Assembly (NCBI GenBank): GCA_003447545.1
Contig: DLYX01000403.1
Span: forward strand, 1 to 13,235
Origin: Deltaproteobacteria bacterium
GTDB taxonomy: Bacteria; Desulfobacterota; Binatia; UBA12015
Direction: 5' to 3'
Length of the DNA stretch: 13,235 bases
The position numbers and the translations under genes were made by a program. The notes beneath the pieces are model-generated. The model was not told the origin of the DNA, did no database searches, and was given only the letters and a program-made list of their open reading frames with translations. Shown here piece after piece: positions 1-7,491 of the stretch. The stretch's first letter is position 1. Each line of letters starts with the position of its first letter.

Positions 1-1
1 C

Positions 2-220
2 GGCATGACCCAGCCAATGTTCGATATGGCTCGCGCGGTGGGCAAAGGCGACCGCATCGGTCAGCTCAACCCCTTGCAGCGAGCGGGAGAGCCGGTGGAG
101 ATGGCCAACGTCGCGCTATTCCTGGCCAGCGACGAGGCGAGCTACGTGAATGGCCAGGCCTATGCCGCGGATGCCGGGCTGTCCTGCTCGCATCCCTTCG
201 TGCCGGGGCGTATGGCCTGA
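2..220 (+). CDS. Short-chain dehydrogenase/reductase (SDR), C-terminal fragment
   Basis: This is the last ~72 codons of an SDR-family NAD(P)-dependent oxidoreductase; the frame is already open at the window edge, so the 5' end lies outside. The tail is characteristic of classical SDRs: an L-x-R-x-G-x-P-x-E pattern (about residues 25-32 of the fragment), then [13 protein letters not shown] and a final D-A-G-L-S segment, which usually closes the substrate pocket and tetramer interface. The ending SHPFVPGRM resembles SDRs annotated as cyclic-alcohol or hydroxysteroid dehydrogenases. The Rossmann glycine motif and the catalytic S-Y-K residues would lie upstream and cannot be seen, so cofactor and substrate are unknown. 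It converges on the DUF255 gene across a 125-bp gap. The family call is firm; the substrate is not inferable. Confidence 0.85.
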   Translation, partial: GMTQPMFDMARAVGKGDRIGQLNPLQRAGEPVEMANVALFLASDEASYVNGQAYAADAGLSCSHPFVPGRMA

Positions 221-345
221 GCCCGTCGGGACGAACCGCAGCTTTCCCCGAAGGGCGCGGGGCCGTGGAGACGGGAGTGCGGGCGAGGGACTGTGGTGCG
301 GGACTGCGGTGCGGGACTGCGGGCGAAGGACCGCGGCCGGATGCC
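221..345. other. Convergent intergenic gap
   Basis: This 125-bp, very G+C-rich gap separates the converging SDR and DUF255 stop codons. Its right half is a degenerate 13-bp tandem repeat (listed separately). I see no convincing intrinsic terminator: some short complementary G/C runs occur, but no stem is followed by a T-tract on either strand. Confidence 0.6.
273..338. repeat. Degenerate 13-bp tandem repeat (about 4-5 copies)
   Basis: A unit close to GGGACTGCGGTGC repeats head to tail. Position 287-299 has GGGACTGTGGTGC, 300-312 has GGGACTGCGGTGC, 313-325 has GGGACTGCGGGCG, and 326-338 has the decayed copy AAGGACCGCGGCC. A further related 14-base copy, GGGAGTGCGGGCGA, precedes them at 273-286. 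The two central copies differ at one base. The array lies wholly between the converging genes. It looks like a small minisatellite; no function is apparent. Confidence 0.75.
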
Positions 346-2757
346 TCAGGAGTAGGGCTGGACTTTGCCGAGCTGTTCCCGAAAGACCTCGGGCGACGAC
401 GTGGGAAGCTCGCAGACGCGGTTCTCGCAGACGTAGGCGGTCACCTGCCCCGAGCGAGCGACTTTGCCTCGCAGAAGAGGGACGGTTTCGGCCAACTCAT
501 CGAGGTTTGCCCCCTCGGTGGCCCGAATCTGCACAGCATTCGGTTGGAAACTCGCGGCCAGAACCGCGTCGAAGGCGGCCGTGGACGCTTCCCGATCCGG
601 TGCAATCAGAAGGATCTCGCGTGGGGTATCGAGTCGGAAGTCGAGAGCGGCAAGCATGCGCGGCGAGCCTGCGCCTCCTCGATTCAGTGTCACCGAAAAA
701 GCCGCCAGGCTGCGTTCGGCCTCTTCGCGGTAGGCATCCTCGGTGAGAATCGTCGCCAGCCGCAGAAGGTTTTGGATCGTGACGGAATTTCCCGAGGGGC
801 GAGCGCCATCGTAACTTGGCTTCTTGCGCGTGAGGAGCGATTCACTATCCGAGGCGGTGAAATAATAGCCGCCCGCCGGGTCGAGGAACTTTTGGTCCTG
901 GACTGCCTGTATTTCGACAGCGGCCGTCAGCCAGCGTGGCTCGCCGGTGGTTTCGAAGAGGTCGAGCAGACCGAAGATCAGATAAGCGTAATCGTCGAGG
1001 ACGGCGACACCGCCGATCTGTCCGTTTCGCCAGCTGCGTCCCAGCGCGCCGCGGTTGACGAGGTTGTCGAGGATGAAGCCTGCTGCGTCGCGGGCACGTT
1101 GGGTAAGCTCGGGGTCTTGCAGGATGCGGCCTCCGCGCGCGAGCGCACTGATCATCAAACCGTTCCAGCCCGCCAGAATCTTGTCATCGAGCAGGGGAGC
1201 CGGCCGTGTCTGGCGATGGTCGTAGAGCACCTCACGGGCCCGAGCCAGACGGGTGCGCACCTCTTCGGGCGTCAACTCGGTCAGCGCAGCCACGCTCTCG
1301 AGTGACAGGGATGTATGGAAAATATTGCGGCCTTCGAAGTTGCCTCCCGCGGTGGTGCCGTAGTGAAGCTCGATCAGGCGCACGTCCTCGGGCGAGAGTA
1401 ATTCGCCGAGTTCTTCAGGCGTCCAGGTAAAGAAATATCCCTCTTCCTGATGCCCGCCGGGCACCTCGCTGTCGGCATCGGTAGCCGAGAAGAACCCACC
1501 ATCGATATGAGTCATTTCGCGACCGATATAGTCGAGGATCTCGGTGGCGACGTTGCGGTAGAGGGGTTTGCCCGTCACTTGAAATGCTTCGAGATAGGTT
1601 TGGGCCAAAAGCGCGTTGTCATAGAGCATCTTCTCGAAATGAGGGACCAGCCAGCGCTTGTCGACGGAGTAGCGATGAAAGCCCCCGCCGACATGGTCTC
1701 GAATCCCGCCCCCGGCCATCTTGTCGAGGGTGCGTGTGGCGGCCGCCAGCGAGTCCGGATCGCCGGTGCGACGATAATGACGCAACAAGAACTCGATATT
1801 CGAAGACCTCGGGAATTTGGGTGCACTGCCGAAGCCACCCCAGTCGGCATCGTGACGCGCTTGCAGTTGTTTGGCTGTCCGTTGCAGCGCCGCGGTGTCA
1901 GGGACGGCGGCGGGCGGTCGACCGCGCGACTGGGCTTGCAGGTCGGCGGTGATTTTTCGGGCTTCTTGCGCGACACCTGCCGGATCGGATTCATGGCGGT
2001 TGGCCAGCTCCAGAAGGATTTCGCGCAGACCGGCGCGACTTCCGCGGTCGCCGCGACGCGCCGGGAAATAGGTGCCGCCAAAAAATGGTTCACCCTCCGG
2101 CGTCAAAACCACCGTCATGGGCCAACCCCCGCCGCCCGAGAGCATCCGGACGGCATCCATATGCACCGCATCGATATCAGGCCGTTCTTCGCGGTCGACC
2201 TTGATGGGCACAAACCGTTCGTTGAGAATGCGGGCAATCTCCTCGTCCTCGAAAGATTCGCCCTCCATGACATGGCACCAATGACAGGTTGAGTATCCGA
2301 CCGAGAGAAATACGGGTCGATTGCTTGCCTTGGCCTCCGCGAAGGCTTCCGGTCCCCAGGGATACCAGGACACGGGATTATGTGCGTGCTGCAGCAGGTA
2401 GGGGCTCGACGCGGTCATCAGACGGTTGGTGTATTTCGGGCCCCCGTCCTTGCGTAAATGATGCGTGCGCGGTTCATAGCCGGCTGGTTGTGCGGCAAGG
2501 GCGCGCGTCAGAGCCGCTCGTGTTGTGGGGGCGAAGGAGGAAGCCCCGGGAAGCGCCTGCGGGACGCGCCAATGGAGGCGACGTGCCTGATCGGCCTGAT
2601 TTACCTGACGCTCCGGATTCTCCTCGGGCTGCCCGGGCTCCCCGGGTGCACAGGCACTGCTCATGCAGGTCAGGCCGATCAGCCCGACAAGCCCGATGAG
2701 GATGCGAAAAGATTTCGCCGCGGTCGGGGATTCCCGGCGGATGTATTCAGACGGCAT
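346..2757 (-). CDS. DUF255/YyaL (SSP411-like) thioredoxin-domain protein with N-terminal export/lipoprotein signal
   Basis: This 803-residue protein belongs to the YyaL/spermatogenesis-associated protein 20 family: an N-terminal thioredoxin-like (DsbH/DUF255) domain followed by an alpha/alpha-barrel region resembling six-hairpin glycosidases. Visible hallmarks are [19 protein letters not shown] (about 117-135), the CHWC redox-type motif at 158-161, [11 protein letters not shown] (186-196), GGWPMTV (210-216), [12 protein letters not shown] (313-324), HVGGGFHRY (355-363) and [12 protein letters not shown] (371-382). Near the end, a C-x4-C-x-L-P segment is also usual in the family. The first ~36 residues are an addition: a basic start, a hydrophobic stretch (IGLVGLIGL) and Cys31/Cys36, then a Pro/Glu/Gln-rich linker. 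The lipobox (SSAC) is imperfect, so it may be a lipoprotein or simply membrane-anchored. The ATG at 2757 is the only start that keeps the signal. The family's enzymatic activity is not established. Confidence 0.92.
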   Translation of the reverse strand: MPSEYIRRESPTAAKSFRILIGLVGLIGLTCMSSACAPGEPGQPEENPERQVNQADQARRLHWRVPQALPGASSFAPTTRAALTRALAAQPAGYEPRTHHLRKDGGPKYTNRLMTASSPYLLQHAHNPVSWYPWGPEAFAEAKASNRPVFLSVGYSTCHWCHVMEGESFEDEEIARILNERFVPIKVDREERPDIDAVHMDAVRMLSGGGGWPMTVVLTPEGEPFFGGTYFPARRGDRGSRAGLREILLELANRHESDPAGVAQEARKITADLQAQSRGRPPAAVPDTAALQRTAKQLQARHDADWGGFGSAPKFPRSSNIEFLLRHYRRTGDPDSLAAATRTLDKMAGGGIRDHVGGGFHRYSVDKRWLVPHFEKMLYDNALLAQTYLEAFQVTGKPLYRNVATEILDYIGREMTHIDGGFFSATDADSEVPGGHQEEGYFFTWTPEELGELLSPEDVRLIELHYGTTAGGNFEGRNIFHTSLSLESVAALTELTPEEVRTRLARAREVLYDHRQTRPAPLLDDKILAGWNGLMISALARGGRILQDPELTQRARDAAGFILDNLVNRGALGRSWRNGQIGGVAVLDDYAYLIFGLLDLFETTGEPRWLTAAVEIQAVQDQKFLDPAGGYYFTASDSESLLTRKKPSYDGARPSGNSVTIQNLLRLATILTEDAYREEAERSLAAFSVTLNRGGAGSPRMLAALDFRLDTPREILLIAPDREASTAAFDAVLAASFQPNAVQIRATEGANLDELAETVPLLRGKVARSGQVTAYVCENRVCELPTSSPEVFREQLGKVQPYS
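2587..2682. repeat. 13-bp inverted repeat around a CCCGGG hairpin
   Basis: CTGATCGGCCTGA at 2587-2599 is perfectly complementary to TCAGGCCGATCAG at 2670-2682. Between the arms, CCCGGG at 2632-2637 and again at 2641-2646 can form a tight stem with a 3-base loop. The element lies inside the 5' coding part of the DUF255 gene (signal peptide and low-complexity linker), so its mRNA could fold shortly after the start codon. It may simply reflect biased codons; no function is shown. Confidence 0.5.
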
Positions 2758-2770
2758 ATCATCAGTGCTA

Positions 2771-2785
2771 TCACCTTTTGGGTGA
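2771..2785. promoter_or_regulatory. Short dyad in the divergent start region
   Basis: TCACC-TTTTG-GGTGA is a perfect 5-bp inverted repeat with a 5-base spacer. It sits where the divergent DUF255 and MFS genes begin, running just into the MFS reading frame if that gene starts at GTG 2782. Its position suits an operator acting on both genes, but the arms are short and chance is a fair explanation. No clear -35/-10 pair is visible beside it. Confidence 0.2.
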
Positions 2786-3984
2786 CGGGAAATCCATCAA
2801 GTGCCAAGCGCAAAATGGCTTGGATTGCCGGCTTCTACTTTGCCGAGGGTTTGCCCTTCGGCATCGTGGTCGACAATCTGCCGGTCTATTTTCGCGTGCA
2901 CGGGGTATCGCTCGCGGCCATCGGGCTGCTCAGCCTGCTCGGATTGCCGTGGACGCTGAAAGTGCTCTGGGCTCCGTTGGTCGATCGCTTTGGCGAGAGG
3001 CGGCATTGGATCACCGGTGCCCTGGTCTCGATGGGGGCGATTCTTCTGGTGCTCCCGTGGTTGGATCCGAGCAGTCCCGGTTTCTGGATATGGTCGCTTC
3101 TGTTGCTCTTTACGGTCGCGTCGGCGACGCAGGATGTCGCGATCGACGCCTGGACCATCGGAATCGTCTCCCCGGGGGAGGAGGGGATGGCCAACGGGAT
3201 TCGAGTATCGGCATACCGCGTCGCCTTGATTCTGGCCGGTGGGGGCTTGGTGGTTCTGGCCGGGCAATTCGGATGGGCGGTCGTATTTCCCCTCGCATCG
3301 GCCATATTTTTTCTGCTGGCGCTGGGAGCGTGGCGGAGTCCGCGGCCGGAGATCGGGCCCCGAGAGACGAAGCGCGGTTGGTATGCGCCGCTGCTGGCAT
3401 GGGTGCGCCGGCCGGGCGCGCTCGCGGTGGTCGCCTTTATCCTTCTCTACAAATTGGGCGATGCGGCGATGGGGCCGATGGTCAAGCCGTTCTGGCTGGA
3501 TCGAGGTCTGACTCTCGAGGAGATCGGCGTGGTCTCGACCGGATTTGGCGTCGGTGCGAGTGTGGCCGGGGCTCTGGCGGGCGGTTGGCTGACCTCACGC
3601 TACGGTATCCTCCGCGGGCTGATCTTTCTCGGGGCGCTGCAGGCATTCTCCAATTTGGGATACGCCGCGGTAGCCCTCGGGGACGGGGGCCGCCTGAGTA
3701 TTTACGCCGCATCACTTTTCGAGAGTTTCACCGGGGGGCTGGGAACTGCGGCATTCCTCGCCTTTTTAATGCATATTTGTGATCCGGAGGAGGCCGCGAC
3801 AGAATATGCGCTGCTGAGTGCCCTCTTTGGTCTGACGCGGACTCTCGCCGGAAGTATCAGCGGCTTTTCGGCGGCGTTTCACGGATACGGGCCTTTCTTC
3901 GTGCTGACCTTTGTTTTGTCCTTTCCGGCATATCTTCTCTTTCCGCGGGTGCGCCGCTGGATTCATGACGCGCCTCTTGATTAG
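2782..3984 (+). CDS. MFS permease, PAT/AmpG-like family
   Basis: This is a ~400-residue, roughly 12-helix inner-membrane transporter of the major facilitator superfamily. The opening [21 protein letters not shown] (about residues 18-38) and the [11 protein letters not shown] segment (about 114-124), followed by an N-G-I-R-V-S-A-Y-R stretch, match AmpG muropeptide permeases and acetyl-CoA transporters of the PAT family. A second-half motif, [14 protein letters not shown], also fits. The substrate is not certain: AmpG proteins import anhydro-muropeptides, but no peptidoglycan-recycling gene is adjacent. I chose GTG at 2782 because it gives a normal N-terminal tail before helix 1; ATG at 2815 is the alternative and leaves only two residues before the hydrophobic stretch. 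Neither has a good Shine-Dalgarno. The open frame extends to 2458, but that part overlaps the DUF255 signal region and is not credible coding. It is followed after 9 bp by the acyltransferase gene. Confidence 0.85.
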   Translation: MTGNPSSAKRKMAWIAGFYFAEGLPFGIVVDNLPVYFRVHGVSLAAIGLLSLLGLPWTLKVLWAPLVDRFGERRHWITGALVSMGAILLVLPWLDPSSPGFWIWSLLLLFTVASATQDVAIDAWTIGIVSPGEEGMANGIRVSAYRVALILAGGGLVVLAGQFGWAVVFPLASAIFFLLALGAWRSPRPEIGPRETKRGWYAPLLAWVRRPGALAVVAFILLYKLGDAAMGPMVKPFWLDRGLTLEEIGVVSTGFGVGASVAGALAGGWLTSRYGILRGLIFLGALQAFSNLGYAAVALGDGGRLSIYAASLFESFTGGLGTAAFLAFLMHICDPEEAATEYALLSALFGLTRTLAGSISGFSAAFHGYGPFFVLTFVLSFPAYLLFPRVRRWIHDAPLD

Positions 3985-3993
3985 GTCGAGGAG

Positions 3994-5193
3994 ATGGCAT
4001 CGGTCACCACAGGAAATCCGGCAGGTCCGCGTTTGCGCGATCGGTTCGCGCCGGTGGACCCGCTCGCACCGCGTCGGCAGGACTATCTCGACAACCTGAG
4101 AGTCTGCCTCACGATGCTGGTCATCATGCATCATTGTGCGATTGCCTTTGGCGCGACCGGGGATTGGGTGTTCAAGATTGATCCGCGCGGCGCGAGCCTG
4201 AGCGTCCTGGCCATGACTCTTTTCACGGGGATCAATCAGGCATTTTTCATGAGTCTCTTTTTCGGGATTTCGGGTTACTTCACCCCGGCCGCTTTTGATC
4301 GCAACGGGTCGACCCGATTTCTGCGCAGTCGGCTCGTGCGGCTCGGGGTTCCCCTTCTCGCATATTTCTTCCTGATCAACCCGACGGTGAATTGGATGGC
4401 CTTGCGCTTCGAAGGCGTCACCGACACTTCGTATGCCTTTTTCATGGGTACCTATGGCTTCCGATTCTTCGGGTTGGGAGTGACCTGGTTTCTGTTTGCC
4501 CTGCTGCTCTTTGCTTTCGGGTACGCCGTGATGCGGCGCCTGCGGGAGGCACCGATTCCGCCGCAACGACCGCGCCCCTTCCCCTCACATCTCGCAATCT
4601 TCAGTTTTATTTTCGGGCTGGGCGTTTTCACTTACTTCGTGCGGACCTGGTTCCCGGCGGGGCAAGTCATCCCCTATGTCAATTTGAACGTCGGAGAATT
4701 CCCGCTCTATCTCGCTGGTTGGATCGTCGGCATCCAGAGCTGGCGGTATGGCTGGATCGAGATGATTGACTACAGCCGGATGCGGGTCTGGGTGGGCGTG
4801 GCGGTCCTGGCGATCGTGCTGATGCCGCCCATGATCATTCTGGGTGTCGATGTCACGATGAATTTCGACGAATTTTTTGGTGGATGGGGCCCTCTCGCCT
4901 TCCTCTACAGCCTCTGGCAAACTACCGTTTTTGTCGGGGTGTCTTTGGGGCTGCTCTATTTGTTTCGGGTGCATCTGGCGGGCACAGGTCCGCTCCCACG
5001 GGGTCTGACACGCACCGCCTACGCCGCCTATATTGTTCATCCGCTCTTCGTTGTGCCCTTGACCGAGTTGGTCGTGCAATTCCCGACAATTCCACTGATA
5101 CATTTCATGCTGCTCTTCCCGCTGGCGATTTGTGCAAGCTTTTTCGCCGGGGCCTTGCTCTGCCGCTTGCCCGTCCTGAAGCGAATCCTCTAG
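3994..5193 (+). CDS. Acyltransferase-3 family integral membrane protein
   Basis: This 399-residue polytopic membrane protein resembles acyltransferase family 3 (the OpgC/OafA type that O-acylates glycans or other envelope molecules). The diagnostic N-terminus is YLDNLRVCLTMLVIMHHCAIAF (about 31-52), with an Arg in helix 1 and the HH pair (46-47) where the family has its catalytic or substrate-handling His. Next comes FFMSLFFGISGYF (about 84-96) with an RFLRSRLVRLGVPLL segment, which is typical. About ten hydrophobic segments follow, and AYAAYIVHPLFVVPL near the end matches the usual last-helix motif. The donor and acceptor cannot be read from sequence. The gene starts 9 bp after the MFS stop, with AGG/GAGGAG bases just before the ATG, so the two are probably co-transcribed. 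Confidence 0.85.
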   Translation: MASVTTGNPAGPRLRDRFAPVDPLAPRRQDYLDNLRVCLTMLVIMHHCAIAFGATGDWVFKIDPRGASLSVLAMTLFTGINQAFFMSLFFGISGYFTPAAFDRNGSTRFLRSRLVRLGVPLLAYFFLINPTVNWMALRFEGVTDTSYAFFMGTYGFRFFGLGVTWFLFALLLFAFGYAVMRRLREAPIPPQRPRPFPSHLAIFSFIFGLGVFTYFVRTWFPAGQVIPYVNLNVGEFPLYLAGWIVGIQSWRYGWIEMIDYSRMRVWVGVAVLAIVLMPPMIILGVDVTMNFDEFFGGWGPLAFLYSLWQTTVFVGVSLGLLYLFRVHLAGTGPLPRGLTRTAYAAYIVHPLFVVPLTELVVQFPTIPLIHFMLLFPLAICASFFAGALLCRLPVLKRIL

Positions 5194-5224
5194 CCTTCGC
5201 TGTTGTTGCTCGAGAGGGAATCCA

Positions 5225-6271
5225 ATGAACACGAAAATTTTCGATCTGAACGAAGCGGAGGCCTGCGCGGTTCTGCAGATTTTCAAAGCGGTTGCGACCG
5301 ACGAGGGTAGGTTGCCCTTGCACGAGATTCATCAAAAGACTCTTGCTGCGATTGCCGAGCATGTCTTTCATGCCGATGTGGACTTGAGCGGTTTGCCTGC
5401 ATCTTTTGCCGGGGCACTGGAATCAATCGTCGACGAAGCTCTGCGCCACGAGGTCGTTCATATGGCCTCGGTTCTGCCCTACCTCGAGACAGACGATCTG
5501 GCGGAGCGAGGCGAGGCCCTGGGCCGACTCGCCAAGGCCTGGGAAGTCTCCGACCTGACGGTCAAGGGAGCGCTCTCTCTTGCCAAGGGCCATAAAACAC
5601 TTCTGTATCTGGACAGCTTCCGGACCAACAAACCCGAACTCGGACAGGGCGTGGCGGCGCTCTCCTGGGGGTTTCTGAAAAGCTCCCTGCATCTCGATGG
5701 CGACAAGAAGGAGCTGGCTCGGTACGAAAGTCTTCGCGAATTACCGGCCGATACCTTCGGCCGCACTCTGGTCGCGTATTACGAGGACAATCTCTTCCCG
5801 CTGCCCGGCAGCGTGGGTTCTCCGTTTTCGAATAATCTGACGGCGCATGATCGTCATCATGTGCTTGCCGGGTACGACACGACTCCGCTCGGCGAACTTT
5901 GCGTATTTTCCTTCGATGGTGCGTTGTCGAGGGCGAATTATAGCGGGGCGATGATCGGCGTCGTAGCGCAATTTCAACTCGGCTACGCCTATGACCCGAC
6001 AGTGCGAGCCTGGCGTCACCAATTCGATCCGGACAGGGTGTACCGAGCGGCCGAGCGGGGACATGCATGCAAGGTCAATTACCTGGATGAGTCGATCGAT
6101 CTCGATGCCTTGATGACCAAGCCGCTCAATGAGGTCCGCGAGCATTTCGGTATTCCGCTGGAGGGTGCGCTGGTGCGGGGCCCCGATGATCGCTGGTGTG
6201 GCGAGATGGGGCCGGTCGGGGAGCGCGAGAGCCCGGACATTGCCAAAGAAGGACTCCTGAAGTTCGATTGA
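5225..6271 (+). CDS. Coq4-like protein with extra N-terminal helical (possibly TerB-like) domain
   Basis: In this 348-residue soluble protein, residues ~170-245 resemble Coq4, the ubiquinone-biosynthesis protein recently linked to oxidative decarboxylation at ring carbon C1. It shows L-P-A-D-T-F-G-R (173-180), then HDRHHVLAGYDTTPLGE. The spacing is exactly the family's HDxxHx11E metal-site motif: His208, Asp209, His212, Glu224. F-S-F-D-G-A-L and a V-A-Q-F-Q-L-G segment follow, also Coq4-like. Residues 1-~125 are predicted helical and have no counterpart in a typical Coq4. The stretch VATDEGRLPLHE (23-34) faintly recalls the D-G-x-x-x-x-x-E pattern of TerB-like domains, but this is weak. There is no signal peptide or membrane segment. 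The start is well supported: GAGAGGGA at 5212-5219, five bases before ATG. No ubi/coq genes adjoin; an acyltransferase precedes it and an Mla-type operon follows. It may act on a quinone or another lipid; function unknown. Confidence 0.75.
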   Translation: MNTKIFDLNEAEACAVLQIFKAVATDEGRLPLHEIHQKTLAAIAEHVFHADVDLSGLPASFAGALESIVDEALRHEVVHMASVLPYLETDDLAERGEALGRLAKAWEVSDLTVKGALSLAKGHKTLLYLDSFRTNKPELGQGVAALSWGFLKSSLHLDGDKKELARYESLRELPADTFGRTLVAYYEDNLFPLPGSVGSPFSNNLTAHDRHHVLAGYDTTPLGELCVFSFDGALSRANYSGAMIGVVAQFQLGYAYDPTVRAWRHQFDPDRVYRAAERGHACKVNYLDESIDLDALMTKPLNEVREHFGIPLEGALVRGPDDRWCGEMGPVGERESPDIAKEGLLKFD

Positions 6272-6360
6272 ACGCCAGGCGCTGGTGACCGCGGGTTCGG
6301 GCGGGTTGAAGCACTCTCGACAGGATGCCGAACCCCGGATCTGTGCTACTGTGGCCCAGC
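6272..6360 (+). promoter_or_regulatory. Intergenic region before the Mla-like operon: weak hairpin and possible extended -10
   Basis: This 89-bp gap is the largest in the plus-strand run after the Coq4-like gene. At 6273-6287, CGCCAG-GCG-CTGGTG can form a 6-bp stem (one G-T pair) with a 3-base loop. No T-tract follows, so it is at best a poor terminator. At 6344-6352, TG-C-TACTGT resembles an extended -10 element, though only three of six core bases match. If real, transcription would begin almost at the ATG at 6361. There is no Shine-Dalgarno before that ATG. Confidence 0.25.
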
Positions 6361-7491
6361 ATGGATCGGGAGAGACTCATCCGTCTGGAGGAATCGGATT
6401 CCGGACAACTACAGCTTTGGGTCGGAGGTCAGTGGGCTCTGGCCGATGGTGTGCCTGAACTGGATGAGCTGCAGACGCGGATTGCCGGGGGCCGCCAGGC
6501 GGTCCTCAGCATGCATGTCGAGGAGCTCGAGGCGTGGGATTCCAGTCTGGTAGCTTTTCTGGTCGGCGCGGCCTCGCTTGCCGATCAGGGGCAATGCGCG
6601 GTCGATTACGACCAGTTGCCCTCGGGCCTGCAGCGCCTGCTCGCTTTGGCGCGTGCCGTTCCCGAGAAAGAAGACGCTCGAACAGCGCCGGTGCCTCCCT
6701 CCTTCCTCGAGAAGTTGGGCGACGGCTGGTTGGCCATGGCCGCCGAGTTCCGCTCCGGCCTCGAGTTTGTCGGTGAAGCCGCATTGAGCCTGGTGCGGCT
6801 GGCTCGCGGTCAGGCGCGTTTCCGTCGCTCCGATTTACTCCTCTTGATTGAGGACTGCGGGGTCCGGGCCTTGCCCATCGTCACGCTGATCTCGTTTTTG
6901 GTGGGAATGATTCTGGCCTTCGTCGGCGCGATCCAGTTGCAGCAGTTTGGCGCCGAGATTTACGTCGCAAATCTGGTCGGGATCGCGATGCTGCGCGAGA
7001 TGGGCGCGATGATGGCCGCGATTATCATGGCGGGGCGCACGGGCGCTGCCTTCGCGGCCCAGTTGGGAACCATGCGGGTCACGCAGGAGATTGATGCTCT
7101 CACCACGATGGGGATTTCTCCGATGGATTTCGTTGTTTTGCCGCGCATGGTGGCCTTGTGTTTGATGATGCCACTGCTGGCGCTTTTCGCGGACCTCGTG
7201 GGCGTTTTGGGCGGGGCCGTTGTCGGCGCCACAATGCTCGACCTTTCACCCTCTCTTTACCTGCGCCAGACGGTCGAGGCGGTCTCATTCTCGGACTTCT
7301 CTTCCGGGCTTCTCAAATCAGCTGTCTTCGGGGTGCTGATTGCCGTGGCGGGTTGCCTTCGCGGGATGCAATGCGGCAATAGTTCCTCGGCAGTCGGTGA
7401 GGCCGCAACGTCTGCGGTGGTCACCGGGATCGTCCTGATCATCGTAGCGGATGCCACATTTACCGTCCTTTTCAATATTGTCGGGTTTTAA
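6361..7491 (+). CDS. mlaE: MlaE-type ABC lipid-transport permease with fused N-terminal STAS domain
   Basis: This 376-residue inner-membrane permease belongs to an Mla-type phospholipid transporter. Residues ~1-100 form a STAS-like domain with the D-S-S-L-V motif (60-64) corresponding to MlaB, a separate subunit in E. coli. From ~155 on is the MlaE permease domain: hydrophobic helices around 170-195, then the signature loop from LREMG (211-215) through AGRTGAA (224-230) to GTMRVTQEIDALTTMG (236-251), which is highly conserved in MlaE and its relatives. Further helices run to FNIVGF at the C-terminus. I chose ATG 6361; an in-frame ATG at 6325 would add 12 residues (PNPGSVLLWPS...) with no domain reason, and neither start has a good ribosome-binding site. 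The stop abuts the MlaF start directly, indicating coupling. Confidence 0.9.
   Translation: MDRERLIRLEESDSGQLQLWVGGQWALADGVPELDELQTRIAGGRQAVLSMHVEELEAWDSSLVAFLVGAASLADQGQCAVDYDQLPSGLQRLLALARAVPEKEDARTAPVPPSFLEKLGDGWLAMAAEFRSGLEFVGEAALSLVRLARGQARFRRSDLLLLIEDCGVRALPIVTLISFLVGMILAFVGAIQLQQFGAEIYVANLVGIAMLREMGAMMAAIIMAGRTGAAFAAQLGTMRVTQEIDALTTMGISPMDFVVLPRMVALCLMMPLLALFADLVGVLGGAVVGATMLDLSPSLYLRQTVEAVSFSDFSSGLLKSAVFGVLIAVAGCLRGMQCGNSSSAVGEAATSAVVTGIVLIIVADATFTVLFNIVGF

Noticed and set aside
265..1305. Long plus-strand open frame (346 codons) opposite the DUF255 gene
   Set aside because: It is the antisense of a clearly conserved protein, has no recognisable domain or ribosome-binding site, and is expected from high-G+C codon bias. 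The same holds for the 280-codon frame at 1450-2292.
2458..2781. N-terminal extension of the MFS frame upstream of GTG 2782
   Set aside because: It runs antisense through the signal and linker region of the DUF255 gene, reads as low-complexity sequence, and PAT/AmpG proteins begin shortly before the F-x-F-A-E-G-L-P helix.
6273..6287. Stem-loop after the Coq4-like gene as an intrinsic terminator
   Set aside because: The stem is short with one G-T pair and is followed by a G-rich stretch, not a T-tract.
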